A stretch of 50,175 bases of DNA, from positions 1-50,175 of the forward strand of contig CAYXDC010000016.1 of NCBI GenBank assembly GCA_964463505.1. The letters run 5' to 3'. The notes below the pieces were generated by a model. The model was given only the letters and a program-made list of their open reading frames with translations, was not told where the DNA came from and did no database searches. Positions within the stretch are counted from its first letter, which is position 1; every line of letters begins with the position of its first letter. Below, in pieces: positions 24,987 to 33,322 of the stretch. The position numbers and the translations under genes were made by a program. The stretch is from JAJZSS01 sp964463505 (GTDB lineage: Bacteria > Chloroflexota > Anaerolineae > Anaerolineales > UBA4823).

Positions 24987-26819
24987 TTAATCTGCCCAGG
25001 CGGGCTCGCTAACACTGGCAATCTCCGCCTCCAACTCCACATCGATGCGGGTCTGGATGTCGTAGATCTGGCGGTAAATGCCTTCCTGATTGACCAATTC
25101 GTCGTGTATGCCTTGCTGCACAATCTGACCTTTATCCAGCACCAGGATCAGATCGGCATTCATGATGCTCTGGATGCGGTGGGCGATGATGAACGATGTG
25201 CGCCCCTGCATCAGATGTTCGAGCGCGGTGCGGATCTCAGCTTCGGTCTCAGTGTCAACCGCGGACGTCGAATCGTCCAGGATCAAGATGCGAGGATCTT
25301 TCAGCAAAGTGCGCGCAATGGCCACCCTTTGCTTCTGTCCTCCGGAAAGGGTTACACCTTTCTCGCCGACCAGGGTACTATAGCCCTCTGGAAATTTCAG
25401 GATCACATCGTGAATAGCGGCGGCGCGGGCTGCCGCTTCAACTTCCTGATCACTAACCGAACGCCCAACACCATAGGTGATATTTTCCCGGATGCTGCGC
25501 GAGAACAAGAAAGGTTCTTGCTCCACGATCCCGATCTGGCTGCGTAAGTATTTGCGGGGGTAGCGTTTTAGCTCGACCCCGTCCAGCTTCAGGCTGCCGG
25601 TGGTGTAATCGTAAAAGCGAGGCAGCAGGTTCACCAGGGTGGTCTTGCCCGAACCAGTTGGACCCAGCAGAGCGATTACCTGCCCGGGTTGGCACTCAAA
25701 GCTGATATCGTTCAGCACACGGCTCTCCGGATCATATTCAAAACTCACCTGTTCGAAGAACACCTGTCCCTGGAGGCCTTGATTGGGCAGAAAGTCGCCG
25801 GAGGTGAGGGGTTCGCGGTCCTCGCGCACCACCTCGAGCACGCGCCCGAAGGAGACCAGGCCCGTGGAGGTCTGCACAATTAAGCGACCCAGGTTACGCA
25901 TAGGCCAGATCAGCCACACAACCAGCCCGGCGTAGGCGATATAAGTACCAGGTGTGATCACTCCATCGATCGCCATCAGCGAGCCGGCAATGAACCCGCC
26001 CAGCATCTGGAATCCGCAGACGATATCTGAGATTGGCCAGAAGAGTGAGTGCATGGTCAGGAGCTTGCGCCCGCGCTGGTATTTCTCCCAGTTATCCTTA
26101 TCGAACTTCTGTTTCTCATACTGCTGGCGTGCAAAGGCCTTTACCACGCGCACACCGGTCAGGTTTTCCTGCAAGGTGGTCGAAAGCACGGCTTCCTGTT
26201 CCTGAAAAGCCTCGTAGGCTTTGGTCACGCGCCTGAAGAAGAATATCGAGGTCCCTATGATGATCGGGATGACGATAACCGAGAGCAGGGCTAACTGCGT
26301 ATTCAAGCGCAGGATAGCGATGAAGTTAACCGTAAAGAGCAATATAATCCGCCCAACCCCGATGGCTTGATCGGCGTAGAAGCGCCGGATGGCATCCACA
26401 TCGGAGGTGGAACGCTGGATCAGCTCGCCGGTCTGCGTTTTATCGTGGTAGGTAAAGGATAGGCGCTGGATATGGTTATAGAGGTAGTTGCGGACACGCA
26501 GCGCGATGCCCTCGGCAGTATAAGCCGCCAGGCGACCACTCAGAAAGGTAAAACTACCTTCAAAGATTGCCAGGGCGATGAAACCCAGCGCGATCCACAA
26601 CAGAGCGCCTGCGCCATCCTGCCCTCCCAGGATATTGTCGACGAATTCCCTGAGCAGTAGATAGGTACCGGTTTTTGAGAGGGCAGCCAGCGCCTGCCCA
26701 GCCGTTGCTCCCAGATAGGCTTTCTTATACCCCGCAGTCAAAGCCCACAACCCAGCCAGTTTGTTGGGTTGTATGGCTTGTTTGAGGTCGAATTCTTTGG
26801 TTGATGATGGTAAAGCCAC
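24987..26819 (-). CDS. ABC exporter subunit with degenerate Walker B (heterodimer partner)
   Basis: 610 residues from GTG 26819, eight bases after AAGGAG. Transmembrane domain to about residue 325, then an NBD with Walker A GPTGSGKTT, canonical signature LSGGQKQ, and Walker B ILILDDSTSAVD in which the catalytic Glu is Asp, and switch His in IAHRIQS. The Asp substitution is the mark of the catalytically weak subunit of heterodimeric exporters (BmrC/TM287 type). It is the first structural gene after a leader region carrying a 32-codon ORF and a strong terminator (26865-27094), so expression may be controlled by attenuation. Confidence 0.93.
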   Translation of the reverse strand: MALPSSTKEFDLKQAIQPNKLAGLWALTAGYKKAYLGATAGQALAALSKTGTYLLLREFVDNILGGQDGAGALLWIALGFIALAIFEGSFTFLSGRLAAYTAEGIALRVRNYLYNHIQRLSFTYHDKTQTGELIQRSTSDVDAIRRFYADQAIGVGRIILLFTVNFIAILRLNTQLALLSVIVIPIIIGTSIFFFRRVTKAYEAFQEQEAVLSTTLQENLTGVRVVKAFARQQYEKQKFDKDNWEKYQRGRKLLTMHSLFWPISDIVCGFQMLGGFIAGSLMAIDGVITPGTYIAYAGLVVWLIWPMRNLGRLIVQTSTGLVSFGRVLEVVREDREPLTSGDFLPNQGLQGQVFFEQVSFEYDPESRVLNDISFECQPGQVIALLGPTGSGKTTLVNLLPRFYDYTTGSLKLDGVELKRYPRKYLRSQIGIVEQEPFLFSRSIRENITYGVGRSVSDQEVEAAARAAAIHDVILKFPEGYSTLVGEKGVTLSGGQKQRVAIARTLLKDPRILILDDSTSAVDTETEAEIRTALEHLMQGRTSFIIAHRIQSIMNADLILVLDKGQIVQQGIHDELVNQEGIYRQIYDIQTRIDVELEAEIASVSEPAWAD

Positions 26820-26864
26820 TGTCGGTTCTCCTTACTTCGGTTCGTATGCCGGTACCATTAAGAC

Positions 26865-26900
26865 AAAAAACGCCACGGGGTAAGGAATGTACCCGTGGCG
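26865..26900 (-). terminator. Strong intrinsic terminator upstream of the ABC exporter operon (possible attenuator)
   Basis: CGCCACGGG (minus strand 26900-26892) pairs perfectly with CCCGTGGCG (26879-26871) and is followed by six Ts. It lies 46 nt before the exporter GTG and 22 nt after the stop of a 32-codon ORF. It may simply end the dynamin transcript, 190 nt away, or attenuate the exporter operon from the promoter at 27065-27094. Confidence 0.85.
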
Positions 26901-26922
26901 CTGGAAGAAACCGTCTAAAAAG

Positions 26923-27021
26923 TTACAAACGACCAATAGGCACACTCCGCGAAGGAATCACATAACCGCTGCTAACGGCGATGCTGCGGACGAGCGGGAA
27001 ATTGTAGGTGATCCGATTCAT
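26923..27021 (-). CDS. Candidate 32-residue leader peptide ahead of the ABC exporter operon
   Basis: ATG 27021 to TAA 26923 encodes 32 residues starting MNRITYNFPLVRSIAV and ending VPIGRL. An AAAGGA motif lies 11 nt upstream, further than usual. It sits between a promoter-like pair (27065-27094) and an intrinsic terminator (26871-26900), the layout of a ribosome-controlled attenuator such as bmrB before bmrCD in B. subtilis. No codon run typical of amino-acid attenuators is present, which would fit drug-induced stalling better. It could also be a chance frame. Confidence 0.4.
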   Translation of the reverse strand: MNRITYNFPLVRSIAVSSGYVIPSRSVPIGRL

Positions 27022-27064
27022 AAATTCCGCATTCCTTTCATCAGAGTATGCTTAGAACTTGATG

Positions 27065-27094
27065 AGTTTACCATAAGCCAGCAAAACTCGTCAA
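27065..27094 (-). promoter_or_regulatory. Candidate promoter of the ABC exporter leader
   Basis: Minus strand: TTGACG (27094-27089), an 18-nt spacer, TAAACT (27070-27065). The -35 overlaps the last codons of the dynamin gene. It would give a leader of about 240 nt before the exporter start. Confidence 0.5.
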
Positions 27095-28824
27095 GCAGTT
27101 TCTTGCTCAATTTGTACTTTCAAACTTTCTAATTCAACGTCAATTGTGGATAGCTTTGAGAGAGTGTCTTCAAGCTTATTTTGCTCGGCGCGCACAAAGC
27201 GCGTATAGGGTGCGATCGCCTCCTGGATACGCTGCATGCTGCGCTCAATCTCGCGCTCGAATTGAGTGCGCAAAGCCAGGCTGAGCTGCTGGCGTAAGGC
27301 GACTAATTTTTCGCGTAATTCATTCTTGGCCTGCCGACGGCGAGCCGGGATCACAAATAAACCGATGGCTGCCACCACGCTTGCCATTAAGATGCCGGTA
27401 ACGTCCGCCGTGGCGGTGGTGGCAAGGATGGTGATCAAAGTACCCAGGCCAACCGCGCTGACCTCGATCGCTGCTGAGGCGGCAACGGCTGCCTGAGCGC
27501 TTTCGGCAAGTGATTGCGCTTCAGCGGCTTTGTCAAACGTTTCGACGACACGCTGCGCTTCACGACCTACGCCTTCGATCAAACGCTCGCGGTCGTAATG
27601 GAACGTACCAAGACCAGGATCGCCAATAATGCGGTCCTCGTGGGCTTTGCGTCTCTCTGCCAGGTGATCTGTTACCGCCCGCCACTGGCGCAGGTCTGAT
27701 TCCACCAACCAGTCGATCAATTCGGTGACTTTGCGATCGATCTGGGTGGGAGTATTTGCCACCACCTTTTGTTCAAAACCAATGCGGGTACGCTCCTTGT
27801 TGAGTAGGTCGAAGATACGCCCAAAACGAAAGATATCATCGAAGTATTCTTGCCCGCGTTGTTCCATCTCGAACAGGATATTTTCGATGTCGGACATGCG
27901 AAAGTTGAAATCACGCTGCATATCCTCGCGGTACAGCGCCAGCTGGCTATCCACGTCACCCAGCATACTGATATCATCTTGCAGTAAATCCAAACGTTCT
28001 TGGATCACACCGGTATAACGGTCAACCAGGTGGGCAGCCACCCCCAGGGGATTCATCAGTTTCAAGCGTAGGCGACCGCGTTCGTCCAAAGTCTCGCGGA
28101 TATATTTTTCCAGGTCGGCGAAGCGGCTGGCTTCCCAAAGCTCAGATTCACCCAGCTTGGCGCGCAGCGCCAGCCTCGAGCTTACCGGATAGATTTCGGG
28201 AGTCATGCCGATCAACGCCAGCGCATTCTCGGTAATAAAGCGTTCGACCTGTTCCAGCTCATCTTCATTCTGGAATAAGTCGATTTTATTGATTACGATG
28301 ACTACTTTTTTCCCCCAACTGCGGATTTTTTCCAAAAAGCTACGTTCGCTCTCGGTAAATGGGCGATCGGCTGAGGTGATGAACAGCACCAGGTCGGAAC
28401 GCGGTACAAATTTAGAAGTGATCAGCTCGTGGGATCGGATGATCGCGTTCGTGCCGGGTGTATCCACGATGCTGATCTCTGACAGCCAGTCGATCGGTAA
28501 GGTTAGCACGTGCATGGTGTCGTCGATCACCGACCGGTTCTCGGCTGCCCCATATTTCAGCAGGTTGATATGGGTGGTCGTGGGTGTGACGCCTTCTTTA
28601 AGCAGAGGTTTGCCCAAGAGGGCATTGATGAAAGCACTTTTGCCGGCGTTAAATTCGCCCACTATAACCAGCAGAAATAGCTCGTCCAGTTGCTCGAGGG
28701 ATTCTAAGATCGTTTTTTGATCCTCTTGCGAAAAACCGAACCCTGTTAAAGCAACCCGCAAGTCATTAAGCACCTGCCTTTCGGCATTCAGGATCTTTTC
28801 CTGGGATTCAGATAAGATATGCAC
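27091..28824 (-). CDS. Bacterial dynamin-like GTPase
   Basis: 577 residues from GTG 28824 (GGAGG upstream). GTPase domain with G1 GEFNAGKSAF (near residue 57), G2 TPTT, G3 VDTPG and G4 NKIDLF. Long helical stalk regions follow. A hydrophobic segment around 440-500 (VGLGTLITILATTATADVTG, then an Ala/Val/Ile stretch ending VIPARRR) probably forms the membrane paddle or hairpin. Such proteins bind and remodel membranes and may act in membrane repair or vesiculation. A perfect TATAAT lies about 45 nt upstream of the start (28873-28868). It is single here, while many bacteria encode dynamins in pairs. Confidence 0.9.
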   Translation of the reverse strand: MHILSESQEKILNAERQVLNDLRVALTGFGFSQEDQKTILESLEQLDELFLLVIVGEFNAGKSAFINALLGKPLLKEGVTPTTTHINLLKYGAAENRSVIDDTMHVLTLPIDWLSEISIVDTPGTNAIIRSHELITSKFVPRSDLVLFITSADRPFTESERSFLEKIRSWGKKVVIVINKIDLFQNEDELEQVERFITENALALIGMTPEIYPVSSRLALRAKLGESELWEASRFADLEKYIRETLDERGRLRLKLMNPLGVAAHLVDRYTGVIQERLDLLQDDISMLGDVDSQLALYREDMQRDFNFRMSDIENILFEMEQRGQEYFDDIFRFGRIFDLLNKERTRIGFEQKVVANTPTQIDRKVTELIDWLVESDLRQWRAVTDHLAERRKAHEDRIIGDPGLGTFHYDRERLIEGVGREAQRVVETFDKAAEAQSLAESAQAAVAASAAIEVSAVGLGTLITILATTATADVTGILMASVVAAIGLFVIPARRRQAKNELREKLVALRQQLSLALRTQFEREIERSMQRIQEAIAPYTRFVRAEQNKLEDTLSKLSTIDVELESLKVQIEQETA

Positions 28825-29031
28825 GCAGTTGTTCCTCCGGCTTGCTTTCCACTTATATAATAAAATGATTATAGCATCTAGTAAAACGCCAGAACATACT
28901 TATCCAAACATGACTTGTCGCCAGGCATTTTACTCAAGTAATCCGCTGGTTTAGAGCCCTATTGGTAAGCCTACTTTCAGCGAACACATAGAAGGCTGCT
29001 ATTCATGCTTTCTTGCCGCGCCAGTGCTCCA

Positions 29032-29054
29032 AAGTAGGGAATTCCCTACCCAGA
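29032..29054. promoter_or_regulatory. Palindromic operator upstream of csbD (copy 1)
   Basis: Contains the perfect 16-bp palindrome GTAGGGAATTCCCTAC (29034-29049), followed by CCAGA. The same 23-bp block, with 20 of 23 matches, occurs at 35525-35547 upstream of the receiver-only gene. It lies about 46 nt upstream of the -35 of a promoter-like pair and about 140 nt before the csbD start, in a 356-nt intergenic region. It is probably the site of a dimeric regulator; the NarL-type regulator at 34862 is an obvious candidate. Confidence 0.65.
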
Positions 29055-29094
29055 ATTTATGCACTTCCCTAGCCGCTGTGGTGGTTGATCCCCA

Positions 29095-29123
29095 TTGTTG
29101 GGGGGCTAATGCGCGCGTATCAT
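29095..29123 (+). promoter_or_regulatory. Candidate promoter for csbD-like gene
   Basis: TTGTTG (29095-29100), a 17-nt spacer, TATCAT (29118-29123), 57 nt before the csbD-like ATG and downstream of the palindromic element at 29032. Confidence 0.5.
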
Positions 29124-29180
29124 ATAGATAGATCGTTGGATGTAGCAAACAGGTTTTTACAAGTTGAAAGGAGTTTCGAT

Positions 29181-29399
29181 ATGAATAAGGACATTCTCGA
29201 AGGTAAGTGGAAGCAGTTGCGCGGTGAAGCCAAGAAATTCTGGGGTCGCTTGACCGATGATGACCTCGATCTCGCCGAAGGCAAGCTGGATGTAATGGCC
29301 GGAAGGCTGCAGGAGCGTTACGGATACTCCCGCGCCGAGGCCGAAGCTGAAATCGAACGGTTTGTTAAAGAAGTCGAGAGTCGCGAAAGCAAACTCTAA
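29181..29399 (+). CDS. CsbD-family stress protein
   Basis: 72 residues from ATG 29181, seven bases after AAAGGAG; the longer frame from 29085 is not supported. The family pattern is plain: MNKDILEGKWKQLRGEAKKFWGRLTDDDL, then EGKLDVMAGRLQERYGYSRAEAEAEI. CsbD-like proteins are small, hydrophilic and induced by general stress or phosphate and osmotic stress; the molecular role is unknown. It is followed 42 nt later by a GlsB/YeaQ-type membrane protein, a common pairing among stress genes. It is probably controlled through the palindrome at 29032. Confidence 0.92.
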   Translation: MNKDILEGKWKQLRGEAKKFWGRLTDDDLDLAEGKLDVMAGRLQERYGYSRAEAEAEIERFVKEVESRESKL

Positions 29400-29441
29400 G
29401 CAGCACGAACAACTATTAATCTACTAGAAGGAGAAATTACG

Positions 29442-29702
29442 ATGGGTATCTTATCTTGGATCGTTGTTGGTTTGATCGCCGGTTGGTTGGCGGGTATGGT
29501 GATGAAGGGTAGTGGTTATGGCGTGGTCGGCAACATTGTTGTTGGCATCATAGGAGCACTTTTGGGTGGCTACCTTTCGACCTTGCTCTTTGATGGCACC
29601 ACCGTGAGCGGGATTAATATCCAAAGCTTGCTAATCGCCACAATTGGCGCCATAGTTATGATCTTTATCGTCCGCTTGCTTCCTGGACGATCCCCAGTCT
29701 AG
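29442..29702 (+). CDS. GlsB/YeaQ/YmgE family small membrane protein
   Basis: 86 residues with three hydrophobic segments: ILSWIVVGLIAGWLAGMVM (3-21), a Gly-rich VVGNIVVGIIGALLGGYL (27-45) and LLIATIGAIVMIFIVRLL (62-79). These are typical of the 'transglycosylase-associated' family, a name that does not imply enzyme activity. It is a cytoplasmic-membrane protein linked to general or envelope stress. AGAAGGAG precedes the ATG. It is co-transcribed with csbD and ended by the terminator at 29727-29764. Confidence 0.92.
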   Translation: MGILSWIVVGLIAGWLAGMVMKGSGYGVVGNIVVGIIGALLGGYLSTLLFDGTTVSGINIQSLLIATIGAIVMIFIVRLLPGRSPV

Positions 29703-29726
29703 ATCGAAGCGAAGATTTACAAAATG

Positions 29727-29764
29727 CCCCCTCCCTGGTCTATCCTGAACGGGGAGGGGTTTTC
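29727..29764 (+). terminator. Intrinsic terminator after the csbD operon
   Basis: CCCCTCCC (29728-29735) pairs with GGGAGGGG (29752-29759) across a 16-nt loop, followed by TTTT. It is 26 nt past the YeaQ-like stop. Confidence 0.85.
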
Positions 29765-29811
29765 AATCCAAAATTTATCCGCCTTATAAATTTCTTTCGT
29801 GAGGTTATGCC

Positions 29812-30633
29812 ATGTATCGAGAATCTACACCCCGCAGACGATCGAATTTGTTACCCCGTTTGATGATTGCTGGTGTCTTTGCACTGATTTCGATCTTCAC
29901 TTATCTGACGTCGAAAGCGGACAATCCGGTAACCGGTGAATCGCAGCATATTGCTATGACGGTGGACCAGGAGATTGCCCTGGGACTGCAAGCCGCGCCA
30001 GAGATGGCTGCCCAATTTGGCGGACTGGAGCCTGATTCACAGATCCAGGCCACCATCGACCGCATCGGTCAAGAAATCGTTGTTGAATCGGCAGCCCAAA
30101 AATCGCCCTATCAATTCGATTTTCACGTTTTAGATGACGATCAAACGATTAATGCCTTTGCTCTTCCGGGAGGTCAGATATTTATTACCAATGGGTTGCT
30201 GAATGGCCTGGAAACAGAAGCTGAAGTCGCTGGCGTATTGGCGCATGAAATTGGCCACGTAGTCGGGCGGCATTCCGCCGAGCAGCTTGCCAAAACGCAG
30301 CTGACCCAAGGGCTGACCGGGGCGGCAGTGATCGCAGCCTATGACCCGGAGAATCCATCCAGCGCGCAAGCCGCCCAGATGGCTATGCTGATTGGTCAGG
30401 TGGTCAATCTTAAATATGGTCGTGAGGATGAAATTGAGTCCGATTTATTGGGTGTGTGTTTTATGAACGATACCGGTTACGACCCCCAATCGATGCTGCG
30501 GGTAATGGAAGTCCTTGCGTCAGCCAGTGATGGGCAAGCCCGCCCACCTGAGTTCTTCAGCACCCACCCTAATCCCGAAAACCGCATGGAGCAAATCCAG
30601 GCAGCCATTGCCAACCTGGATCGCTGCCCCTAA
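29812..30633 (+). CDS. M48-family zinc metalloprotease, membrane-anchored
   Basis: 273 residues. An N-terminal uncleaved signal anchor (LLPRLMIAGVFALISIFTYL, about 13-32) exports the rest. The zinc motif HEIGHVVGRH (HExxH) is near residue 144, with the third-ligand Glu likely in REDEIESDLLG near 205. Size and order match periplasmic M48 proteases of the BepA/YcaL type, which clear misfolded envelope proteins, although the C-terminal TPR repeats of BepA are absent. It follows the stress genes by about 110 nt and may share an envelope-maintenance role. The stop is 11 nt from that of the convergent permease gene. Confidence 0.9.
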   Translation: MYRESTPRRRSNLLPRLMIAGVFALISIFTYLTSKADNPVTGESQHIAMTVDQEIALGLQAAPEMAAQFGGLEPDSQIQATIDRIGQEIVVESAAQKSPYQFDFHVLDDDQTINAFALPGGQIFITNGLLNGLETEAEVAGVLAHEIGHVVGRHSAEQLAKTQLTQGLTGAAVIAAYDPENPSSAQAAQMAMLIGQVVNLKYGREDEIESDLLGVCFMNDTGYDPQSMLRVMEVLASASDGQARPPEFFSTHPNPENRMEQIQAAIANLDRCP

Positions 30634-30644
30634 ATTCCGCGCGT

Positions 30645-31871
30645 TCAACGCTGGCCAGTCTTCTGGGGTGCGCTCTCCTGGATGTAGGTGGTTGATTGCA
30701 AATATTGGGTTGTTTTTTGCAGCAATCCATGCAGGCGCTGCATCAGGCTAAGCATTTCCGGTGAGGCTGCCTGTTCCTGATTGAGCAGGCGGTGTTCGAT
30801 CCCATCCAGGATAGTTCGCAGCTCGGTTATTTCTTCGCTAACCTTTTCTACATGCAATTCGACCTCGCGCGAGGCTACAAAATGTTGAAAAGCGATTTGC
30901 AGGGCGGCTGCCAGGACAGGCGCCACGATCAAGCCAATAAGACCGGAGACCTGGGCCAGCATGATCACCAGCAAGACCAGGAAAAGCGAATTAAAGCGCT
31001 GCCTGGCAAAGAAACAGGGCTGCACATAGAGCTCCATAAGCGCTAGGGTGAGCGCGGTAAGTAAACCGGCTGCAATGGCAATCCCAGGGCTTACAGTTAA
31101 TCCCATGGCAACCACGGGAATAATTGCCAGGACGGCGCCCAGCCAGGGGATGAACCAGGCCAGGGCGCTGATGAGCGCCAATAGTGCGGGATGGGGCAAG
31201 CCGATCCAGGTGAAAACAACTAAGAGGATCACGCCCACCAGGTAAGACTGCACTACTTCACCAATGATATAGTCGCCCACTCCGGATTCAGTAGCGCGCC
31301 AGGCTGCGCGGGCACGCGTGCGTTGATCCACTGGAATCAGAGACAACCATAAGCGTTCGAAATGGACACGGTCCGCCCCCCAATACACCGATAAAATTAG
31401 GATCACGACCAGCTGGCCAAAGAATCCTGCCAGACCAGAAGCTGTTCCAATCAAACCTTGCAAAGCTTGCCGGCTTTCTTCTCCTGCCAGGGAGCCAAAG
31501 AGTTCGTCGGCTGGGGGTAGCTGGTTAGCGATGGTTTCACGCATCTGGTCATCGCTTTCAGGCCAGGTATCCACGATCTCCTCGTACACTGTTGTCAGAT
31601 TGTCAGTGATTTGCTCAAGATCGGAGAGGAGAGTCCGGCCGAGCATTGCGAACAATCCACCAGCCAGGATCACCAGGGATAAGTAGGCCAGCAGCAAGGC
31701 TAAACCAGGTTTTAGGCCGCGCTTGATAAAGAAGCTGATCACAGGCCGCATCCCTGCCGCCGTCGCCAGGGAGAGTAAAAAGACAATCACTGCCTGGCGA
31801 AATTGCCACAATAGAACCAGACTTGCCAATGTGCCGAGCACCAGCGCGGTTAGCCAGATTATGCGTTTCAT
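30645..31871 (-). CDS. AI-2E family permease 2
   Basis: A 408-residue polytopic protein of the AI-2E transporter (PF01594/PerM-type) family: paired N-terminal helices (WLTALVLGTLASLVLLWQF, FLLSLATAAGMRPVI), an extended loop with amphipathic segment (TDNLTTVYEEIVDTW), then further helices with the family-typical HPALLALISALAWFIPWLGA. About 90 C-terminal residues are hydrophilic and partly coiled. The name is historical; members include Na+/H+ antiporters and autoinducer exporters, and the substrate here is unknown. Its start overlaps the end of the sister gene by 4 nt. Confidence 0.87.
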   Translation of the reverse strand: MKRIIWLTALVLGTLASLVLLWQFRQAVIVFLLSLATAAGMRPVISFFIKRGLKPGLALLLAYLSLVILAGGLFAMLGRTLLSDLEQITDNLTTVYEEIVDTWPESDDQMRETIANQLPPADELFGSLAGEESRQALQGLIGTASGLAGFFGQLVVILILSVYWGADRVHFERLWLSLIPVDQRTRARAAWRATESGVGDYIIGEVVQSYLVGVILLVVFTWIGLPHPALLALISALAWFIPWLGAVLAIIPVVAMGLTVSPGIAIAAGLLTALTLALMELYVQPCFFARQRFNSLFLVLLVIMLAQVSGLIGLIVAPVLAAALQIAFQHFVASREVELHVEKVSEEITELRTILDGIEHRLLNQEQAASPEMLSLMQRLHGLLQKTTQYLQSTTYIQESAPQKTGQR

Positions 31872-33139
31872 GGCAGCCCCTCTGGTTGATGAACCTGGTC
31901 GATTAGATTATCCAGGCGCATGACAAGCCTCTCCAATTCATCTTCTATCTCATCGCTGCCCTCATCTGTGTCCTCTTCTTTTGCGCGCATTACCTTGCGG
32001 ATGTCCTGGCTGAGCTCCAAATATTCATACCGTAGCAGGCTGGCGTAGTCGCGCCCAGGAATCGCGCTAGAAACATCCAGCGTGCGATTAAGCAAAAACC
32101 GGTCCAGGAGAAGCTGTGCGATGGCGGCAATCGGTATTGCCAGCAGCGCGCCGGCAATACCCAGCAAGGATGTGAGCGTGATCAAGGCGAGCATCGCCAC
32201 AATAGGATTGACACCAACGGCTTTCTTCATGATGCGCGGCACCAATATATAATTTTCTAACACCTGAATGACGGTCGTGGCAATAACGACTCCGATGACA
32301 GCCTGATTCGATATGGTCAGTGCGATCAGTAGAGCAGGTACTGCTCCGAGGATAGGACCAACCACCGGGATCGCTTCAAAAATGCCTGCCAGAAGGGCTA
32401 ATACCAGCGCATAGGGGAGCCCGATCAGTGAATAAGCAGCCAGAGCGGCCACGCCAATTGCCAGGCACAATAACGCCTGGCCGCGCACAAAACCGCCAAT
32501 CTTCTCTTCAATCTCCGTAATCAAATCACGTAACCCTGGGCGGGATTGCGAAGGCAGCCAGAGCATCAGGCCGCGGATGGTGCGCTCGCTGTCGAGAGCC
32601 CAGTAGAAAGCTAATAAAAAAATAGCCAGGAAAGCCAATAGCCCTTGAGAAGCCGTTCCGGTAAATGCCAACAGGTTGCTGACTTGTTCCAGTGGATCTA
32701 TACTGGATGGGTCTATAGCCGAGGCACTAAAGGTATGCACCTGGGGGAGCTGTGCGGCTATCATGCCGATCAGCCTGCTTGGCGAGATCATTAATTGGGC
32801 GCGTAGATTTTGGTAAGTTATGGGTAGTTTAATGGCCAATTCAGCTGATTGTTCTAACAGTAACGGGATTAATAAGAAACCTACCCCAACGACCAGATTG
32901 ATCAGAAGCACGTAAACGACCAGCACACCCCATGCGCGTGGTATTCCTTTCTGAAATAACCAATCAACCAGCGGGCGGATTGCCGTACCCAGAAAAGCTG
33001 CTACAAACAGCAGTGTAAAAGCGATGCGGAAATAATAAAACAGCCAAAACGTCAGGCCGACCCCTACGACCACAAGGGTGGTTGTAACAACCTGACGTGC
33101 TGTCAATTCTTCCCAGTCAATAGGATGTGATTTTTCCAT
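31868..33139 (-). CDS. AI-2E family permease 1
   Basis: 423 residues with the same fold as the next gene: helices near residues 18-65 (VTTTLVVVGVGLTFWLFYYF, TLLFVAAFLGTAIRPLVDW), a soluble middle loop, then a bundle with LPYALVLALLAGIFEAIPVVG (family pattern) and a final helix pair. The C terminus is acidic (EEDTDEGSDEIEDELE) and probably cytosolic. Its 4-nt overlap with the second permease suggests that both are made together and may form a hetero-oligomer. The substrate is unknown. Confidence 0.87.
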   Translation of the reverse strand: MEKSHPIDWEELTARQVVTTTLVVVGVGLTFWLFYYFRIAFTLLFVAAFLGTAIRPLVDWLFQKGIPRAWGVLVVYVLLINLVVGVGFLLIPLLLEQSAELAIKLPITYQNLRAQLMISPSRLIGMIAAQLPQVHTFSASAIDPSSIDPLEQVSNLLAFTGTASQGLLAFLAIFLLAFYWALDSERTIRGLMLWLPSQSRPGLRDLITEIEEKIGGFVRGQALLCLAIGVAALAAYSLIGLPYALVLALLAGIFEAIPVVGPILGAVPALLIALTISNQAVIGVVIATTVIQVLENYILVPRIMKKAVGVNPIVAMLALITLTSLLGIAGALLAIPIAAIAQLLLDRFLLNRTLDVSSAIPGRDYASLLRYEYLELSQDIRKVMRAKEEDTDEGSDEIEDELERLVMRLDNLIDQVHQPEGLP

Positions 33140-33322
33140 ATGTGAAGCTCATCTCCCCTACAAACCAGGTAATGTTATTGTAGTAGAATGCTTCCATTTT
33201 GAACAGGATTTATCGACAATGCAGGAGACAATCGGCATAGTAGCCTAAAATCCTGATAGAATTCAAGGCAGCAATTTATAGCGATAATTTATTGGGTGAC
33301 AAAATCACCAGGAGGCTGCCCT

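Noticed and set aside
25541..25560. Further TGCGTAAGT match to the ACTTACGCA repeat arm
   Set aside because: It lies inside the conserved ABC transporter gene and encodes normal residues; a nine-base match in 50 kb is expected by chance.
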